DNA of 64,000 bases, taken from NCBI GenBank assembly GCA_039924845.1, contig JBDTAC010000001.1:1-64000 (forward strand), read 5' to 3'. This document shows positions 10,716 through 19,248 of the stretch, piece after piece; the stretch's first letter is position 1; each line of letters opens with the position of its first letter. The notes under the pieces were generated by a model. It did no database searches. It worked only from the letters and a program-made list of their open reading frames with translations, and had not been told where the DNA came from. Origin of the DNA: Bacteroidia bacterium (GTDB lineage Bacteria; Bacteroidota; Bacteroidia; DATLTG01). A program made the position numbers and the translations under genes.

Positions 10716-12059
10716 TTATGATTTTGAAAATTCTTCGTAAGATACCTCTTTTTCCTCGATTGTAAAGGTAGAAGTATAAAGTTTCATCGTTTTTTTCTCG
10801 TACAAATCGTTGTACACTTTTTTGGCTTCTTCTTCATTCGCTAAAACACGTTGCGCTGTTTTTTCAATTTCGTTTTCGTCGATATTGGCTTGTCCGGCTC
10901 TCAAATAATGCACTTTCACCAATTCTTTCACATAAGCAGTAGCTTCATCGTTGTCTACTTTAATTTGATGGTCTTTCAAAATTTTATTTTCGATGAGTTG
11001 CCATTTCAACATTTCAGCATAACCAACATATTCCGCGCTTATTTGCTCATACGTAAGTGGTTTTTCATTCACTTCCATCAACCATCTTTTCAAAAATTCA
11101 TCTGGTAAGGAAATCGCTATTTTTTTCATCAAAGCCTCTACAATATCTCTTTTTAAACGTTTTTCGCTGTCGTTCGAAAACATTCCTGTTAATTCTTCTT
11201 TGATTTTTGCATTAAATTCTTCTTCCGTTTTCACGACATCTTTACCATAAACTTTGTCGAATAATTCTTGATTTTTTTCAGCAGGTGCCAAACGACTAAT
11301 ATTGGTTACGGTGTATTGAAAATTACATTTTAATTGTGCTGCTTTTTCTTTATCGATACCCAACATCGCTGCTAAATCAGTCATGTTTTCGCTGAGTTTA
11401 GAAGATTCCACAATTACTTTATCGCCTTTTTTCAAACCGATAATTTGTTTTTTCAGCCCTTCATTTTTGATACGTTCCACCGCCAATGAAGACGATTTAA
11501 AAATACCGCCCGGAACAATATTTCCGGCAGCGTCCAATTCCACAAAATCTCCAAATAAAATATCGTCAGCTTCGGAGACCTCAGCCGTTGCTACTTTTCC
11601 GTAACGTTTGTAAATATCCGAAGCGTATTTATTAATCAATTCATCGTCAATACGAACAATGTATTTATTAAATTTTTCCTTCGCAGAAAGTTCCACATTA
11701 AATTTCGGAGCCAATCCAATTTCATACGTAAATTCAAAATCTTTTTGATTGTCCCAATCAATTTGCTTTTCTGCATCGTGCTTTGGCAAAGGATTTCCGA
11801 GTGCTTCAATATTATTTTCGGTAATATATTTATATAGATTTTCCTGCAATAATTTATTGATTTCATCTACCAACAATGATTTTCCGTACATTTTTTTTAT
11901 CATTCCGGAAGGCACTTTTCCAGGTCTAAAACCAGGCATATTGGCTTTTTTCTGATATGTTTTTAAAGCCGCGTCCACCTTTGTTTCGTAGTCTGCGGGC
12001 GTTACTTTTACTTTAATAACGGCATTAAGTTGATCTACTTCTTGTTTTGTAAAGTCCAT
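10716..12059 (-). CDS. tig: Trigger factor (ribosome-associated chaperone)
   Basis: A 447-residue trigger factor that binds the ribosome near L23 and shields nascent chains. The ribosome-binding signature is GFRPGKVPSGMIKKMYG near residues 42-58. The middle FKBP-like domain (about 155-245) is divergent, as in other Bacteroidota, so peptidyl-prolyl isomerase activity is doubtful. The C-terminal arms are helical. It is the first gene of the tig-clpP-clpX operon. Confidence 0.95.
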   Translation of the reverse strand: MDFTKQEVDQLNAVIKVKVTPADYETKVDAALKTYQKKANMPGFRPGKVPSGMIKKMYGKSLLVDEINKLLQENLYKYITENNIEALGNPLPKHDAEKQIDWDNQKDFEFTYEIGLAPKFNVELSAKEKFNKYIVRIDDELINKYASDIYKRYGKVATAEVSEADDILFGDFVELDAAGNIVPGGIFKSSSLAVERIKNEGLKKQIIGLKKGDKVIVESSKLSENMTDLAAMLGIDKEKAAQLKCNFQYTVTNISRLAPAEKNQELFDKVYGKDVVKTEEEFNAKIKEELTGMFSNDSEKRLKRDIVEALMKKIAISLPDEFLKRWLMEVNEKPLTYEQISAEYVGYAEMLKWQLIENKILKDHQIKVDNDEATAYVKELVKVHYLRAGQANIDENEIEKTAQRVLANEEEAKKVYNDLYEKKTMKLYTSTFTIEEKEVSYEEFSKS

Positions 12060-12079
12060 TTTTTCAAATTTTGAGGATG

Positions 12080-12087
12080 CAAAGATA
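12080..12087 (-). promoter_or_regulatory. Candidate -7 box of the tig-clpP-clpX operon
   Basis: TATCTTTG on the minus strand matches TAnnTTTG, 20 bases before the tig ATG. No good -33 TTG is visible, so it is tentative. Confidence 0.4.
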
Positions 12088-12134
12088 TTATTTTATCAGG
12101 AAATAGCCGAATTTGGGTTTTCCAAAAATATAGT

Positions 12135-12205
12135 GCTTCGAAAAATTATTTTTTTGAAGCAAGAAATTTCAAGCTAAAAACGAGTTTGGAAAAATAATTT
12201 TTCAA
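12135..12205. repeat. Two intergenic copies of the AT palindrome
   Basis: 12135-12160 has arms GCTTCGAAAAA and TTTTTTGAAGC around TTAT (one G-T pair). 12184-12205 is GTTTGGAAAAATAATTTTTC followed by AA. They lie between tig and the stop of the next minus-strand gene and may terminate the latter. Confidence 0.75.
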
Positions 12206-12213
12206 CCCTGTTT

Positions 12214-12879
12214 TTAGTCTTTTTCGAATTGTTGCAACGCATCTGATTCGTAAATAGTAGTTCCAAAATTATTTTTTTGAACGATGGAAATCATTGCTTT
12301 TGCAACTGTTTCCGCTTCAACGCCTTTGTATTTTTTTAAAGGTCCGAAAAATAAAAAACTAAATAATTTCATTGTTATCATCGCCAAGGCTTCTAAAAAT
12401 CTTCGATCATTCCGATCTCCTAAAATAAGCGAAGGGCGAACAATGGAAAGACTTTCAAAACCCATCTCGGAAAATTTTTTTTCGATTATTCCTTTTGTAT
12501 TGAGATAAAAATTACTTGATTTTTCATCGGCGTCTAAAGACGAAATCAAGACGCATTTTTTAATTCCATTTTGTCTCGCGAAAGCGGCAAATTGTGTAGG
12601 ATATCCAAGATCTATTTTCAAAAAATTATTTTTTGAACCCGCTTTTTTTAGCGTCGCTCCGAAACAACAAAACAGTTCATCTCCCTTTATTAAAGGTGCG
12701 TAGCGTTCCATCGCATCAAAATCAATAATACAATGTTGAATTTTCTCACTCGGAAAAGAAACCGGTTTTCGCGCAAAAATTTTTATGCATGAATAATCTT
12801 CATTTTGCAACAATTGTTGCAAACAAAAATTGCCAACAAGTCCAGAAGCACCAATTATTACAGCTGTTTTTTTTGTCAT
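12214..12879 (-). CDS. NAD(P)-binding Rossmann protein (TIP30/HTATIP2-like)
   Basis: A 221-residue atypical SDR with the nucleotide-binding loop IGASGLVGN near residue 9, a SSLDAD segment and a STYxxxK-like YLNTKGIIEKKF near 145. Such proteins bind NAD(P)H; the substrate is unknown. It follows dtd and mazG in one operon (8-base gap). Two AT-palindrome copies lie inside it, each giving Lys-Asn-Asn-Phe (near residues 83 and 206). Confidence 0.75.
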   Translation of the reverse strand: MTKKTAVIIGASGLVGNFCLQQLLQNEDYSCIKIFARKPVSFPSEKIQHCIIDFDAMERYAPLIKGDELFCCFGATLKKAGSKNNFLKIDLGYPTQFAAFARQNGIKKCVLISSLDADEKSSNFYLNTKGIIEKKFSEMGFESLSIVRPSLILGDRNDRRFLEALAMITMKLFSFLFFGPLKKYKGVEAETVAKAMISIVQKNNFGTTIYESDALQQFEKD

Positions 12880-12887
12880 TCGAAAAA

Positions 12888-13235
12888 TTATTTTTTCAAC
12901 ACGTTTATTTTTTGTAATTTTTTATTTTGCAGATGTCTTATTTTGTCGCGTTTTGTTTTTTTCTCAATATTTTTTTGAAGTGCTTCCGTCAAATCAATTC
13001 CAGTTTGATTGGCGAGGCAAATCAACACAAATAAAACATCCGCTAATTCATCTGCCAATTCTTTTTTTGAATCCGATTTTTTAAAGGATTGCTCTCCGTA
13101 TTTGCGTGCCATAATTCGCGCTACTTCTCCCACTTCTTCGGTTAAAATCGCCATGTTCGTTAATTCATTAAAATATCGAACGCCGTTCGTTTTTATCCAT
13201 TCGTCCACTAATTTTTGCGCTTGTTGAATCGTCAT
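12888..13235 (-). CDS. MazG-like nucleotide pyrophosphohydrolase
   Basis: I choose the start at 13235 (MTIQQAQKLVDEW), two bases after the dtd stop; the longer reading from 13283 lies inside dtd. The 115-residue protein has the MazG fold metal-binding motifs EEVGE and ELADELADVLFV, as in enzymes that hydrolyse (d)NTPs to NMP and pyrophosphate. The C-terminus ends Val-Leu-Lys-Lys-stop, with the Lys-Lys-stop and the following bases formed by an AT palindrome (12879-12899). Confidence 0.85.
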   Translation of the reverse strand: MTIQQAQKLVDEWIKTNGVRYFNELTNMAILTEEVGEVARIMARKYGEQSFKKSDSKKELADELADVLFVLICLANQTGIDLTEALQKNIEKKTKRDKIRHLQNKKLQKINVLKK

Positions 13236-13236
13236 T

Positions 13237-13689
13237 TTATTCTTTGTTTTTTGAATCAATTGTAATGGTAACCGGACCATCATTTATCAAATTTATTTTC
13301 ATATCAGCGCCAAATATTCCACTTTTTATCGGCTTCGAAAAATTATTTTTCAAACACACTAAAAATGCTTCGTACAAAGGAATGGCAATTTCCGGTTTTG
13401 CCGCTTTCAGAAACGATGGACGGTTTCCTTTTTTAGTACTTGCATACAATGTAAACTGCGACACGACCAGAATTTCGCCATTTATTTCTTGTACCGAAAG
13501 ATTCATCGCACCTTGTGCATCACTAAAAATGCGGAGTTTGCAAATTTTTTCGCAAAGCCATTCAATGTCTTCCTGATTGTCTGCCGCTTCAATTCCCAAT
13601 AAAATCAGCAATCCTTTGGAAATGGAAGCCGTATTTTTTCCGTCAATTGTTACGCCGGCTTCGGAAACGCGCTGAATCACCATTTTCAT
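13237..13689 (-). CDS. dtd: D-aminoacyl-tRNA deacylase
   Basis: A 150-residue DTD enzyme that removes D-amino acids from tRNA. The conserved SQFTLYAS motif (about residues 78-85) and the C-terminal NDGPVT motif (136-141, the family's Gly-cis-Pro) are present. An AT palindrome inside the gene encodes LKNNFSK between conserved blocks near residue 115. First gene of dtd-mazG-NAD(P)-binding protein. Confidence 0.95.
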   Translation of the reverse strand: MKMVIQRVSEAGVTIDGKNTASISKGLLILLGIEAADNQEDIEWLCEKICKLRIFSDAQGAMNLSVQEINGEILVVSQFTLYASTKKGNRPSFLKAAKPEIAIPLYEAFLVCLKNNFSKPIKSGIFGADMKINLINDGPVTITIDSKNKE

Positions 13690-13839
13690 TTTGAAAAAAA
13701 TTTATCCGCGAATGTACGATTAGGAAATTAATTATCCGTTCTCGTAATAGAAATGCTTCATTTATCTAAAAAATATTTTTGGGAAAGTCTAAATAATCCT
13801 TTCCCTTCCTTTTCTTAAAAAAAAGATAGAAAAATGGGG

Positions 13840-13862
13840 TTTGAAAAATTATTTTTTTGAAA
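13840..13862. repeat. Intergenic AT palindrome
   Basis: GTTTGAAAAATTATTTTTTTGAAAG core, in the 270-base divergent gap between dtd and the OmpA-like gene. No other clear element is seen in that gap. Confidence 0.7.
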
Positions 13863-13968
13863 GGATTTTTTAATGTTGTATTTTTATCAAATACAAATCA
13901 TCGTAGTAATTTATTGATGATAAAAAAAATAACATTTCTTCTTAACTAAATAGCAAAGTATGAGTTGT

Positions 13969-15168
13969 ATGAAAAAATTATTCATCGTATTAATTGGAAT
14001 AATGGTTTTCTTTTCCTTAAAAGCACAAGTAGCTTTATCACCTGTTTCGAATGATTGCCATAATCCTGTAAAACTTAGTGTTTTTGAAGAAACTAAATAT
14101 GGTTTAACAGTATCTCCACAGGATGTTGGAAAAATAAAAGAATTGAAAGCAAGTAAGAATACCAATGCAAAGATGAATCATACTGCTTATTATTTGTTAA
14201 CGATGGAACTGAATGGAGAATTGGTTTTTGATATTGTTCCGCAAGATTCTACCAATGATTATGACTTTATATTATATAAATATACCGATTCTACTTTTAG
14301 CAAAAATTTAGCTGCCGGAAAAATTAATCCGTTAAGGGCAAACCTTTCAAGAAATCAAAAAAATGGAATTACTGGATTATCCTTAACGGCAAAAAGCACA
14401 TTTGTTGAAAAAGGAATTGGTTCTGCATATTCTAAATCAATCCAAGTTGAAAAAGGATCGCAATACATGCTCGTATTGGACAATGTTTATGCTAACGGGA
14501 AAGGTCATACTATTAAATTTAATTATTATAAAAATGTGGACATATCAGGTAAAATAATTAATGAGGAAAATGTACCAATGGAAACCAATATTCTATTTTC
14601 TGATTATCAAGGTACGGTATTGAAAAAAATAACGACCGGAAAGGACGGATCTTACGAAATTAAAACACCTATTAAAGAAAATCTTAATTATATCCTGACT
14701 TTTGAGAATGATAGTTCGTTTCTATCCACTGCCATTATTAACACCATAAAATTAAAAGACGATACTGTTTTTCCTCCACTAAAAACGGTTTTACAAAAAC
14801 TAAAAAAAGGAAAAAAATTTACAGTTGGCAATATAAATTTTTATGGTAATTCGCCTATTTTGTTACCTGCATCAAATCCTTCGGTGGACGCTTTATTTCA
14901 TTTAATGAAAGCAAATAAAAAAATGATTATTCAATTGGAAGGGCATGTAAATGATCCAAGTTACATCAATTCAAAAGACGATGACTATCAATTATCAAAC
15001 AATAGATGCATTACAGTTCGTAATGATTTGATAAAAAGGGGGATTGATGGAAAAAGAATAACTTACAAAGGTCTGGGGGCATCGGGTTTGCTATATCCGT
15101 ATCCAGAAAATGAAGCCGAAATGTCTGCAAACAGACGCGTTGTCGTTAATATTGTTTCACTTAATTAA
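13969..15168 (+). CDS. Secreted OmpA-like protein with carboxypeptidase-regulatory domain
   Basis: I prefer the start at 13969 (MKKLFIVLIGIMVF), giving a signal peptide ending after Lys-Ala-Gln; an ATG at 13960 adds three residues. The N-terminal part (about 30-190) resembles uncharacterised Bacteroidota beta-sandwich domains. Residues about 190-260 form a CarboxypepD_reg-like domain (ISGKIINEENVPMETN). The C-terminus is an OmpA-type peptidoglycan-binding domain (IQLEGHVND, LSNNRCITVRNDLIKRGID, SANRRVVV). It may link an envelope structure to the cell wall. Confidence 0.75.
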   Translation: MKKLFIVLIGIMVFFSLKAQVALSPVSNDCHNPVKLSVFEETKYGLTVSPQDVGKIKELKASKNTNAKMNHTAYYLLTMELNGELVFDIVPQDSTNDYDFILYKYTDSTFSKNLAAGKINPLRANLSRNQKNGITGLSLTAKSTFVEKGIGSAYSKSIQVEKGSQYMLVLDNVYANGKGHTIKFNYYKNVDISGKIINEENVPMETNILFSDYQGTVLKKITTGKDGSYEIKTPIKENLNYILTFENDSSFLSTAIINTIKLKDDTVFPPLKTVLQKLKKGKKFTVGNINFYGNSPILLPASNPSVDALFHLMKANKKMIIQLEGHVNDPSYINSKDDDYQLSNNRCITVRNDLIKRGIDGKRITYKGLGASGLLYPYPENEAEMSANRRVVVNIVSLN

Positions 15169-15180
15169 ATAATGAATTGT

Positions 15181-15201
15181 AAAAAAATTATTTTTTCGAG
15201 C
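15181..15201. repeat. AT palindrome between convergent genes
   Basis: AAAAAAATTATTTTTTCGAGC, placed between the stops of the OmpA-like gene (plus) and the EamA gene (minus). It could terminate from both sides. Confidence 0.7.
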
Positions 15202-15216
15202 AACAAAAAATCGCCT

Positions 15217-15630
15217 TCAAAAAATCATCACAACTGCACCACCAATAATCATGGCAACGCCAATAGCGGTTTTTAATGTGAAGGTTTCGTGCAAAATAAA
15301 AACAGAAAGCAATACCACAAACGCCACACTTAATTTATCGATGGCTGCTACTTGAAAGGCTTTACCCAGTTGCATTGCTTTGAAATAAAATATCCACGAT
15401 AAACCAGTTGCAATGCCCGAAAGAATTAAAAACACCAATGTTGATTTTGTTATTTTTCCAAAATCACCGGAATTAGAGCGCGCAAAAAATATTCCCCACG
15501 TAACAACTAAAACAACCACTGTTCGGATAGCAGTTGCCAAATCAGAATTAATATTTTTAACACCCAGCTTTACTAAAATTGCCGTTAATGCTGCAAAAAC
15601 TGCTGATAACAATCCGTAAATCCACCACAT
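15217..15630 (-). CDS. EamA-like half transporter (DMT superfamily)
   Basis: A 137-residue membrane protein with about five hydrophobic helices forming a single EamA repeat (WWIYGLLSAVFAALTAILVK to IGVAMIIGGAVVM). Full-size DMT transporters carry two repeats, so it probably works as a dimer. Substrate unknown. It starts two bases after the stop of the upstream M16 gene and is its operon partner. Confidence 0.8.
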   Translation of the reverse strand: MWWIYGLLSAVFAALTAILVKLGVKNINSDLATAIRTVVVLVVTWGIFFARSNSGDFGKITKSTLVFLILSGIATGLSWIFYFKAMQLGKAFQVAAIDKLSVAFVVLLSVFILHETFTLKTAIGVAMIIGGAVVMIF

Positions 15631-15632
15631 AA

Positions 15633-17705
15633 CTATTTATTTTTTACTGTTGAAAAAACGTCGTCTTTAATTCCAGTGTTGATTTCAATGGAACTTACCT
15701 TCATCAAAAATGTTTGAGAACCGATGGTTTGCGAAATTAGATACGGATATTTTACATCGTTCACCGCTTTGTAATCGCTCATATCTGTTATTTGTATTTT
15801 ATCTCCTTCTATTTGCGATACGCGCACTTTAAAACCACTGTTTACATCGTAATATTCGGTTTGTTTTTTACCTGTTGGCGATTCTACATCCAACACGTAG
15901 GCATCGTTTCCGTTTACTACATCTATGCCTTTTAATGTTAATTTGAAACCTAATTTTTCGTAATTCATTTCCAAATTTAAAGTGGATTGATTTTTTAATT
16001 CTTCCAACTCTTTCCCTTTCATCTCTTTGCTGTCGCCCATTCCAGACGTGATCCCTTTTGTTCCGTCAAAAATTTGCTTTTGATAAATCATTTTTCCTTT
16101 TCCCATCGACATAAAAAATTTATCGGGCGCTTTTTGATAATTCACAATTTCCAAATCCATTCCTTGTATGGAAGCCGTCATTTTTGTGGTTACATCTTTT
16201 ATTTTATCGAGATTTTCTTTTCCGCCAATGGCTTTTACGTAATTGTCAATTACCGTTTCGGCAGTGATACCTGGCGGTACAGAGCGCATTGTTTTTTCTT
16301 CTTCTCCGTCCGTATTCAAAAAAATAATTTTTCCGGAGGCACTAAACTTAGCAAGTTTTGAAGCGATTTCCTCTTTATTTCCCACTACTAAAATAGTTGC
16401 ATTTTGCGGCGTCATGTATTTCTGCGCCACTTCGTAAATGTCGTCGGGCGTAATTGCATTCAAATTTTTCAAATAATTGGTATAATAATCTGCGGGCAAT
16501 TTATATTTCTCGATGTTGATGGCGTAGTTTGCCACTGTTTGCGGACTTTCCAAACCGATGGCAAAAATTCCAGTCATATAATTTTTAATACCTTGCAATT
16601 CATCATTGCCTACTTTTTCATCGCGCAATTTTTTCATCTCGTACAAAATTTGTGTTACGGAACTGTCGGTTACCGCATTTCTCACTTTCGCGAAAGCAGT
16701 GAAAGAACCCACCAATTCATCGTTACTCAAACTCGAATACGCGCCATACGTGTAGCCATGTTTTTCGCGTAAATCCAAAAACAACCGACACGATGCGCCA
16801 CCACCTAAAATAGTATTCATCACTTTTGCTTTCAAGGCATCCGGATCGCTCGGCAATAAATTAATCGGATACGTAACATTCACAACCGATTGCACCGCTC
16901 CAGGTTTATTGACCACAATGACTTGATCTGCATCTGGCGCCTTCGGAACATCGTATTTTACAGAAGGAACATCGGCTTTTTGCCATTGTCTGAAATATTT
17001 TTCCGTTAGCTTTTTTGCTTTTTTAAAATTAATATCGCCCACAATAGCAAGGTACGCCACGTTGGGATGAAAATACGTTTTGTAATAATTTTCGCATTTA
17101 TCCAAGGTAATATTTTTCACACTTTCTTTACTTTCAATTTCTCCGTATGGATGTTGTTTTCCAAAATCCACCACATCGCGAATACTCGATGCAATCGCGT
17201 CCGGATCATCTTCGCGATTTACAATTTGCGAGGTCATTTTCTTTTTTATCTTATCTAATTCTGTTTGTGTAAACTGAGCATTCATCAACTCATCCGACAT
17301 AATGTCCAATAATTTATCTTGGTGTTGCACCAAACATTCGCCGTACATTCCTTCCGCAGAAGTAGAAAACGTAGCTCCGATAAAATCTACTTCGTTGTTC
17401 AATTCGTCTTTGCTACGTTTTTGCGTGCCAGTGCTCAATAATTCTCCTGCCGCATCTACATATCCTTTGCTATCGCCTTCCAATACTGGATTTACGTCTA
17501 ACACCAACGAAAAAGCAACGCGCGGTAATTTATGATTTTCCACCACAAATACTTTTAAGCCGTTGGGTAAAACAAACGATTCAATATTTCCCAATTGTAT
17601 TTTCGGAGCGGGTCCAGCAACAGGACGGACGCTTCTGTCCAATGTTTGCGCGGGTGAAATTATCACAGAGATAATCATTACTAAAAACGAAAAAATCTTT
17701 TTCAT
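15633..17705 (-). CDS. M16 family peptidase, non-catalytic subunit with C-terminal LolA-like domain
   Basis: A 690-residue secreted protein (signal peptide through PAQ). Two M16 halves cover about 30-470. The HxxEH zinc motif is absent from its expected place (AGELLSTGTQKR), but the Arg/Tyr substrate-binding pair is kept (SCRLFLDLREKHGYTYGAYSS region). This is the pattern of the non-catalytic partner in two-subunit bacterial M16B peptidases. Residues about 480-690 look like a LolA/LppX-type lipoprotein-carrier fold. It follows the catalytic subunit by 37 bases. An AT palindrome inside encodes GKIIFLN. Confidence 0.85.
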   Translation of the reverse strand: MKKIFSFLVMIISVIISPAQTLDRSVRPVAGPAPKIQLGNIESFVLPNGLKVFVVENHKLPRVAFSLVLDVNPVLEGDSKGYVDAAGELLSTGTQKRSKDELNNEVDFIGATFSTSAEGMYGECLVQHQDKLLDIMSDELMNAQFTQTELDKIKKKMTSQIVNREDDPDAIASSIRDVVDFGKQHPYGEIESKESVKNITLDKCENYYKTYFHPNVAYLAIVGDINFKKAKKLTEKYFRQWQKADVPSVKYDVPKAPDADQVIVVNKPGAVQSVVNVTYPINLLPSDPDALKAKVMNTILGGGASCRLFLDLREKHGYTYGAYSSLSNDELVGSFTAFAKVRNAVTDSSVTQILYEMKKLRDEKVGNDELQGIKNYMTGIFAIGLESPQTVANYAINIEKYKLPADYYTNYLKNLNAITPDDIYEVAQKYMTPQNATILVVGNKEEIASKLAKFSASGKIIFLNTDGEEEKTMRSVPPGITAETVIDNYVKAIGGKENLDKIKDVTTKMTASIQGMDLEIVNYQKAPDKFFMSMGKGKMIYQKQIFDGTKGITSGMGDSKEMKGKELEELKNQSTLNLEMNYEKLGFKLTLKGIDVVNGNDAYVLDVESPTGKKQTEYYDVNSGFKVRVSQIEGDKIQITDMSDYKAVNDVKYPYLISQTIGSQTFLMKVSSIEINTGIKDDVFSTVKNK

Positions 17706-17742
17706 ATCACTACTTTTTGGAATGAATTTTTATGTTGAAAAT

Positions 17743-19071
17743 TTATTTTTTATGAGTCTTTGGAAGATAATAAAGTACCACGCGATTTTCTTTTGTCAAA
17801 TATTTATTCGCCGCATTTTGAATGTCTTCGCGCGTTACGTCCATGTATTTTTTAATTTCATTGTTGATTAAATCTGTATTTCCAAAATACACATGATAAT
17901 TGGATAAACTTTCTGCAATGCCTGCATTAGTAGCATTTTTATTGATAAATTGATTTTCAATTTGATTGCGTACTTTCTGAAATTGTTCTTCCGTAATCAG
18001 TTTTACTTTTACCGAATCAAATTCTGAATTCATCGCATTTTCAAGATCTTTCGGATCGACGCCCATATTTGCCACGCCAAACATCAAAGCCAAACCTGGA
18101 TCTTCCGTAGGAATAGAAAAAGCTCCAGCAAAAACAGCTTTCTGTTCTTTGTCCACCACTTCTTTTTGCAATAAAGAACTTTTCCCTTGCGACAAAAGCG
18201 TGGTCAACATACTCACGGCATAAAAATCTTTCGAACTTTCGGCAGGAATATGATAGCCTTCTACCACCGCCGGAAGTTGAATATGATCATACACCGTATC
18301 GCGCACTTCTTTTGTTTTCATAGGTTCCACAACCGTAGGGCGCGGAATCAGACGCGTGCCTTTCGGGATATCCATAAAGTATTTTGCGATCATTTTTTTT
18401 GCTTGTTCTATATCTATATCTCCAGAAATAGAAAGCGTTGCATTTTGCGGCACATAAAAAGTTTTGTAAAAATCTCTGAACTCTGCAATGGTAGCTTTAT
18501 TGATATTTTTATCCGTTCCTGTGGGCGTCCAACGATACGGATGCACAGTATAAGCATGTGCGTACATTTGGTTTAATATCGAGCCGTAAGGCGTATTCTC
18601 ATTGCGTTCTTTCAATTCTTCTTTCACCACTTTGCGTTGCGTTTCCACGCCGGCAGAATCAATTTTGGCGTGCATCAAACGCTCGGATTCTAACCAAATT
18701 CCCAATTCCAATTGATTGGAAGGAAGAATTTCGTAAAAAAATGTGCGGTCAAAGGTTGTGTTTGCATTCAGCTCTCCGCCTGCATTTTGAACTATTTTCA
18801 TGTATTCACCGCGTTTGATATTGTCCGAACCTTCAAACATTAAATGTTCGAAAAAATGAGCAAAACCAGTACGTGTAGAATCTTCATTTTTAGAACCCAC
18901 GTGGTACAACATCGTAACGGCAACAATGGGTGTAGACGCATCTTTGTGTAAAATTACGTGCAAACCGTTCGGTAAATCGTACTCCGAAAAATTAATTTTC
19001 GGAACCTGTGCAAAAGCGTTTATCGCGAAAAGCATTGCTACGACAAAGGAAAGAGAAATTTGTTTCTTCAT
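17743..19071 (-). CDS. M16 family zinc peptidase, catalytic subunit
   Basis: A 442-residue secreted peptidase. The signal peptide ends near AFAQ, and the zinc site HFFEH is at residues 72-76, with further acidic ligands expected in the LESERL region. It lacks the Arg/Tyr pair found in the next gene, so the two are probably a heterodimer acting in the periplasm or on the outer membrane. A -7-like TACATTTG lies at 19097-19104 in complement. It ends in His-Lys-Lys-stop close to the repeat's Lys-Lys-stop reading. Confidence 0.9.
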   Translation of the reverse strand: MKKQISLSFVVAMLFAINAFAQVPKINFSEYDLPNGLHVILHKDASTPIVAVTMLYHVGSKNEDSTRTGFAHFFEHLMFEGSDNIKRGEYMKIVQNAGGELNANTTFDRTFFYEILPSNQLELGIWLESERLMHAKIDSAGVETQRKVVKEELKERNENTPYGSILNQMYAHAYTVHPYRWTPTGTDKNINKATIAEFRDFYKTFYVPQNATLSISGDIDIEQAKKMIAKYFMDIPKGTRLIPRPTVVEPMKTKEVRDTVYDHIQLPAVVEGYHIPAESSKDFYAVSMLTTLLSQGKSSLLQKEVVDKEQKAVFAGAFSIPTEDPGLALMFGVANMGVDPKDLENAMNSEFDSVKVKLITEEQFQKVRNQIENQFINKNATNAGIAESLSNYHVYFGNTDLINNEIKKYMDVTREDIQNAANKYLTKENRVVLYYLPKTHKK

Positions 19072-19226
19072 TTTATATTTTGAAATGTGTTGACGACAAA
19101 TGTATAAAAAGGAACGTGAAAAAATATTTTTTTGAGCGGCAAAAAATTGATTTGAAGATTTGAAAATGAGTAGATGTGCCGATTGAAAATTATACCGCCA
19201 TGCTGAAATAATTCAGCAGCAACGCC

Positions 19227-19247
19227 TTCAAAAAAATAATTTTTCAA
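19227..19247. repeat. AT palindrome at the mfd 3' end
   Basis: TTCAAAAAAATAATTTTTCAA immediately after the mfd stop. A second small inverted repeat (tgctgaaataattcagca, 19201-19218) follows it. Either may end mfd transcription. Confidence 0.75.
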
Positions 19248-19248
19248 A

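Noticed and set aside
19201-19218. Small inverted repeat as an attachment site
   Set aside because: No integrase or duplicated copy in the window; more likely part of a terminator.
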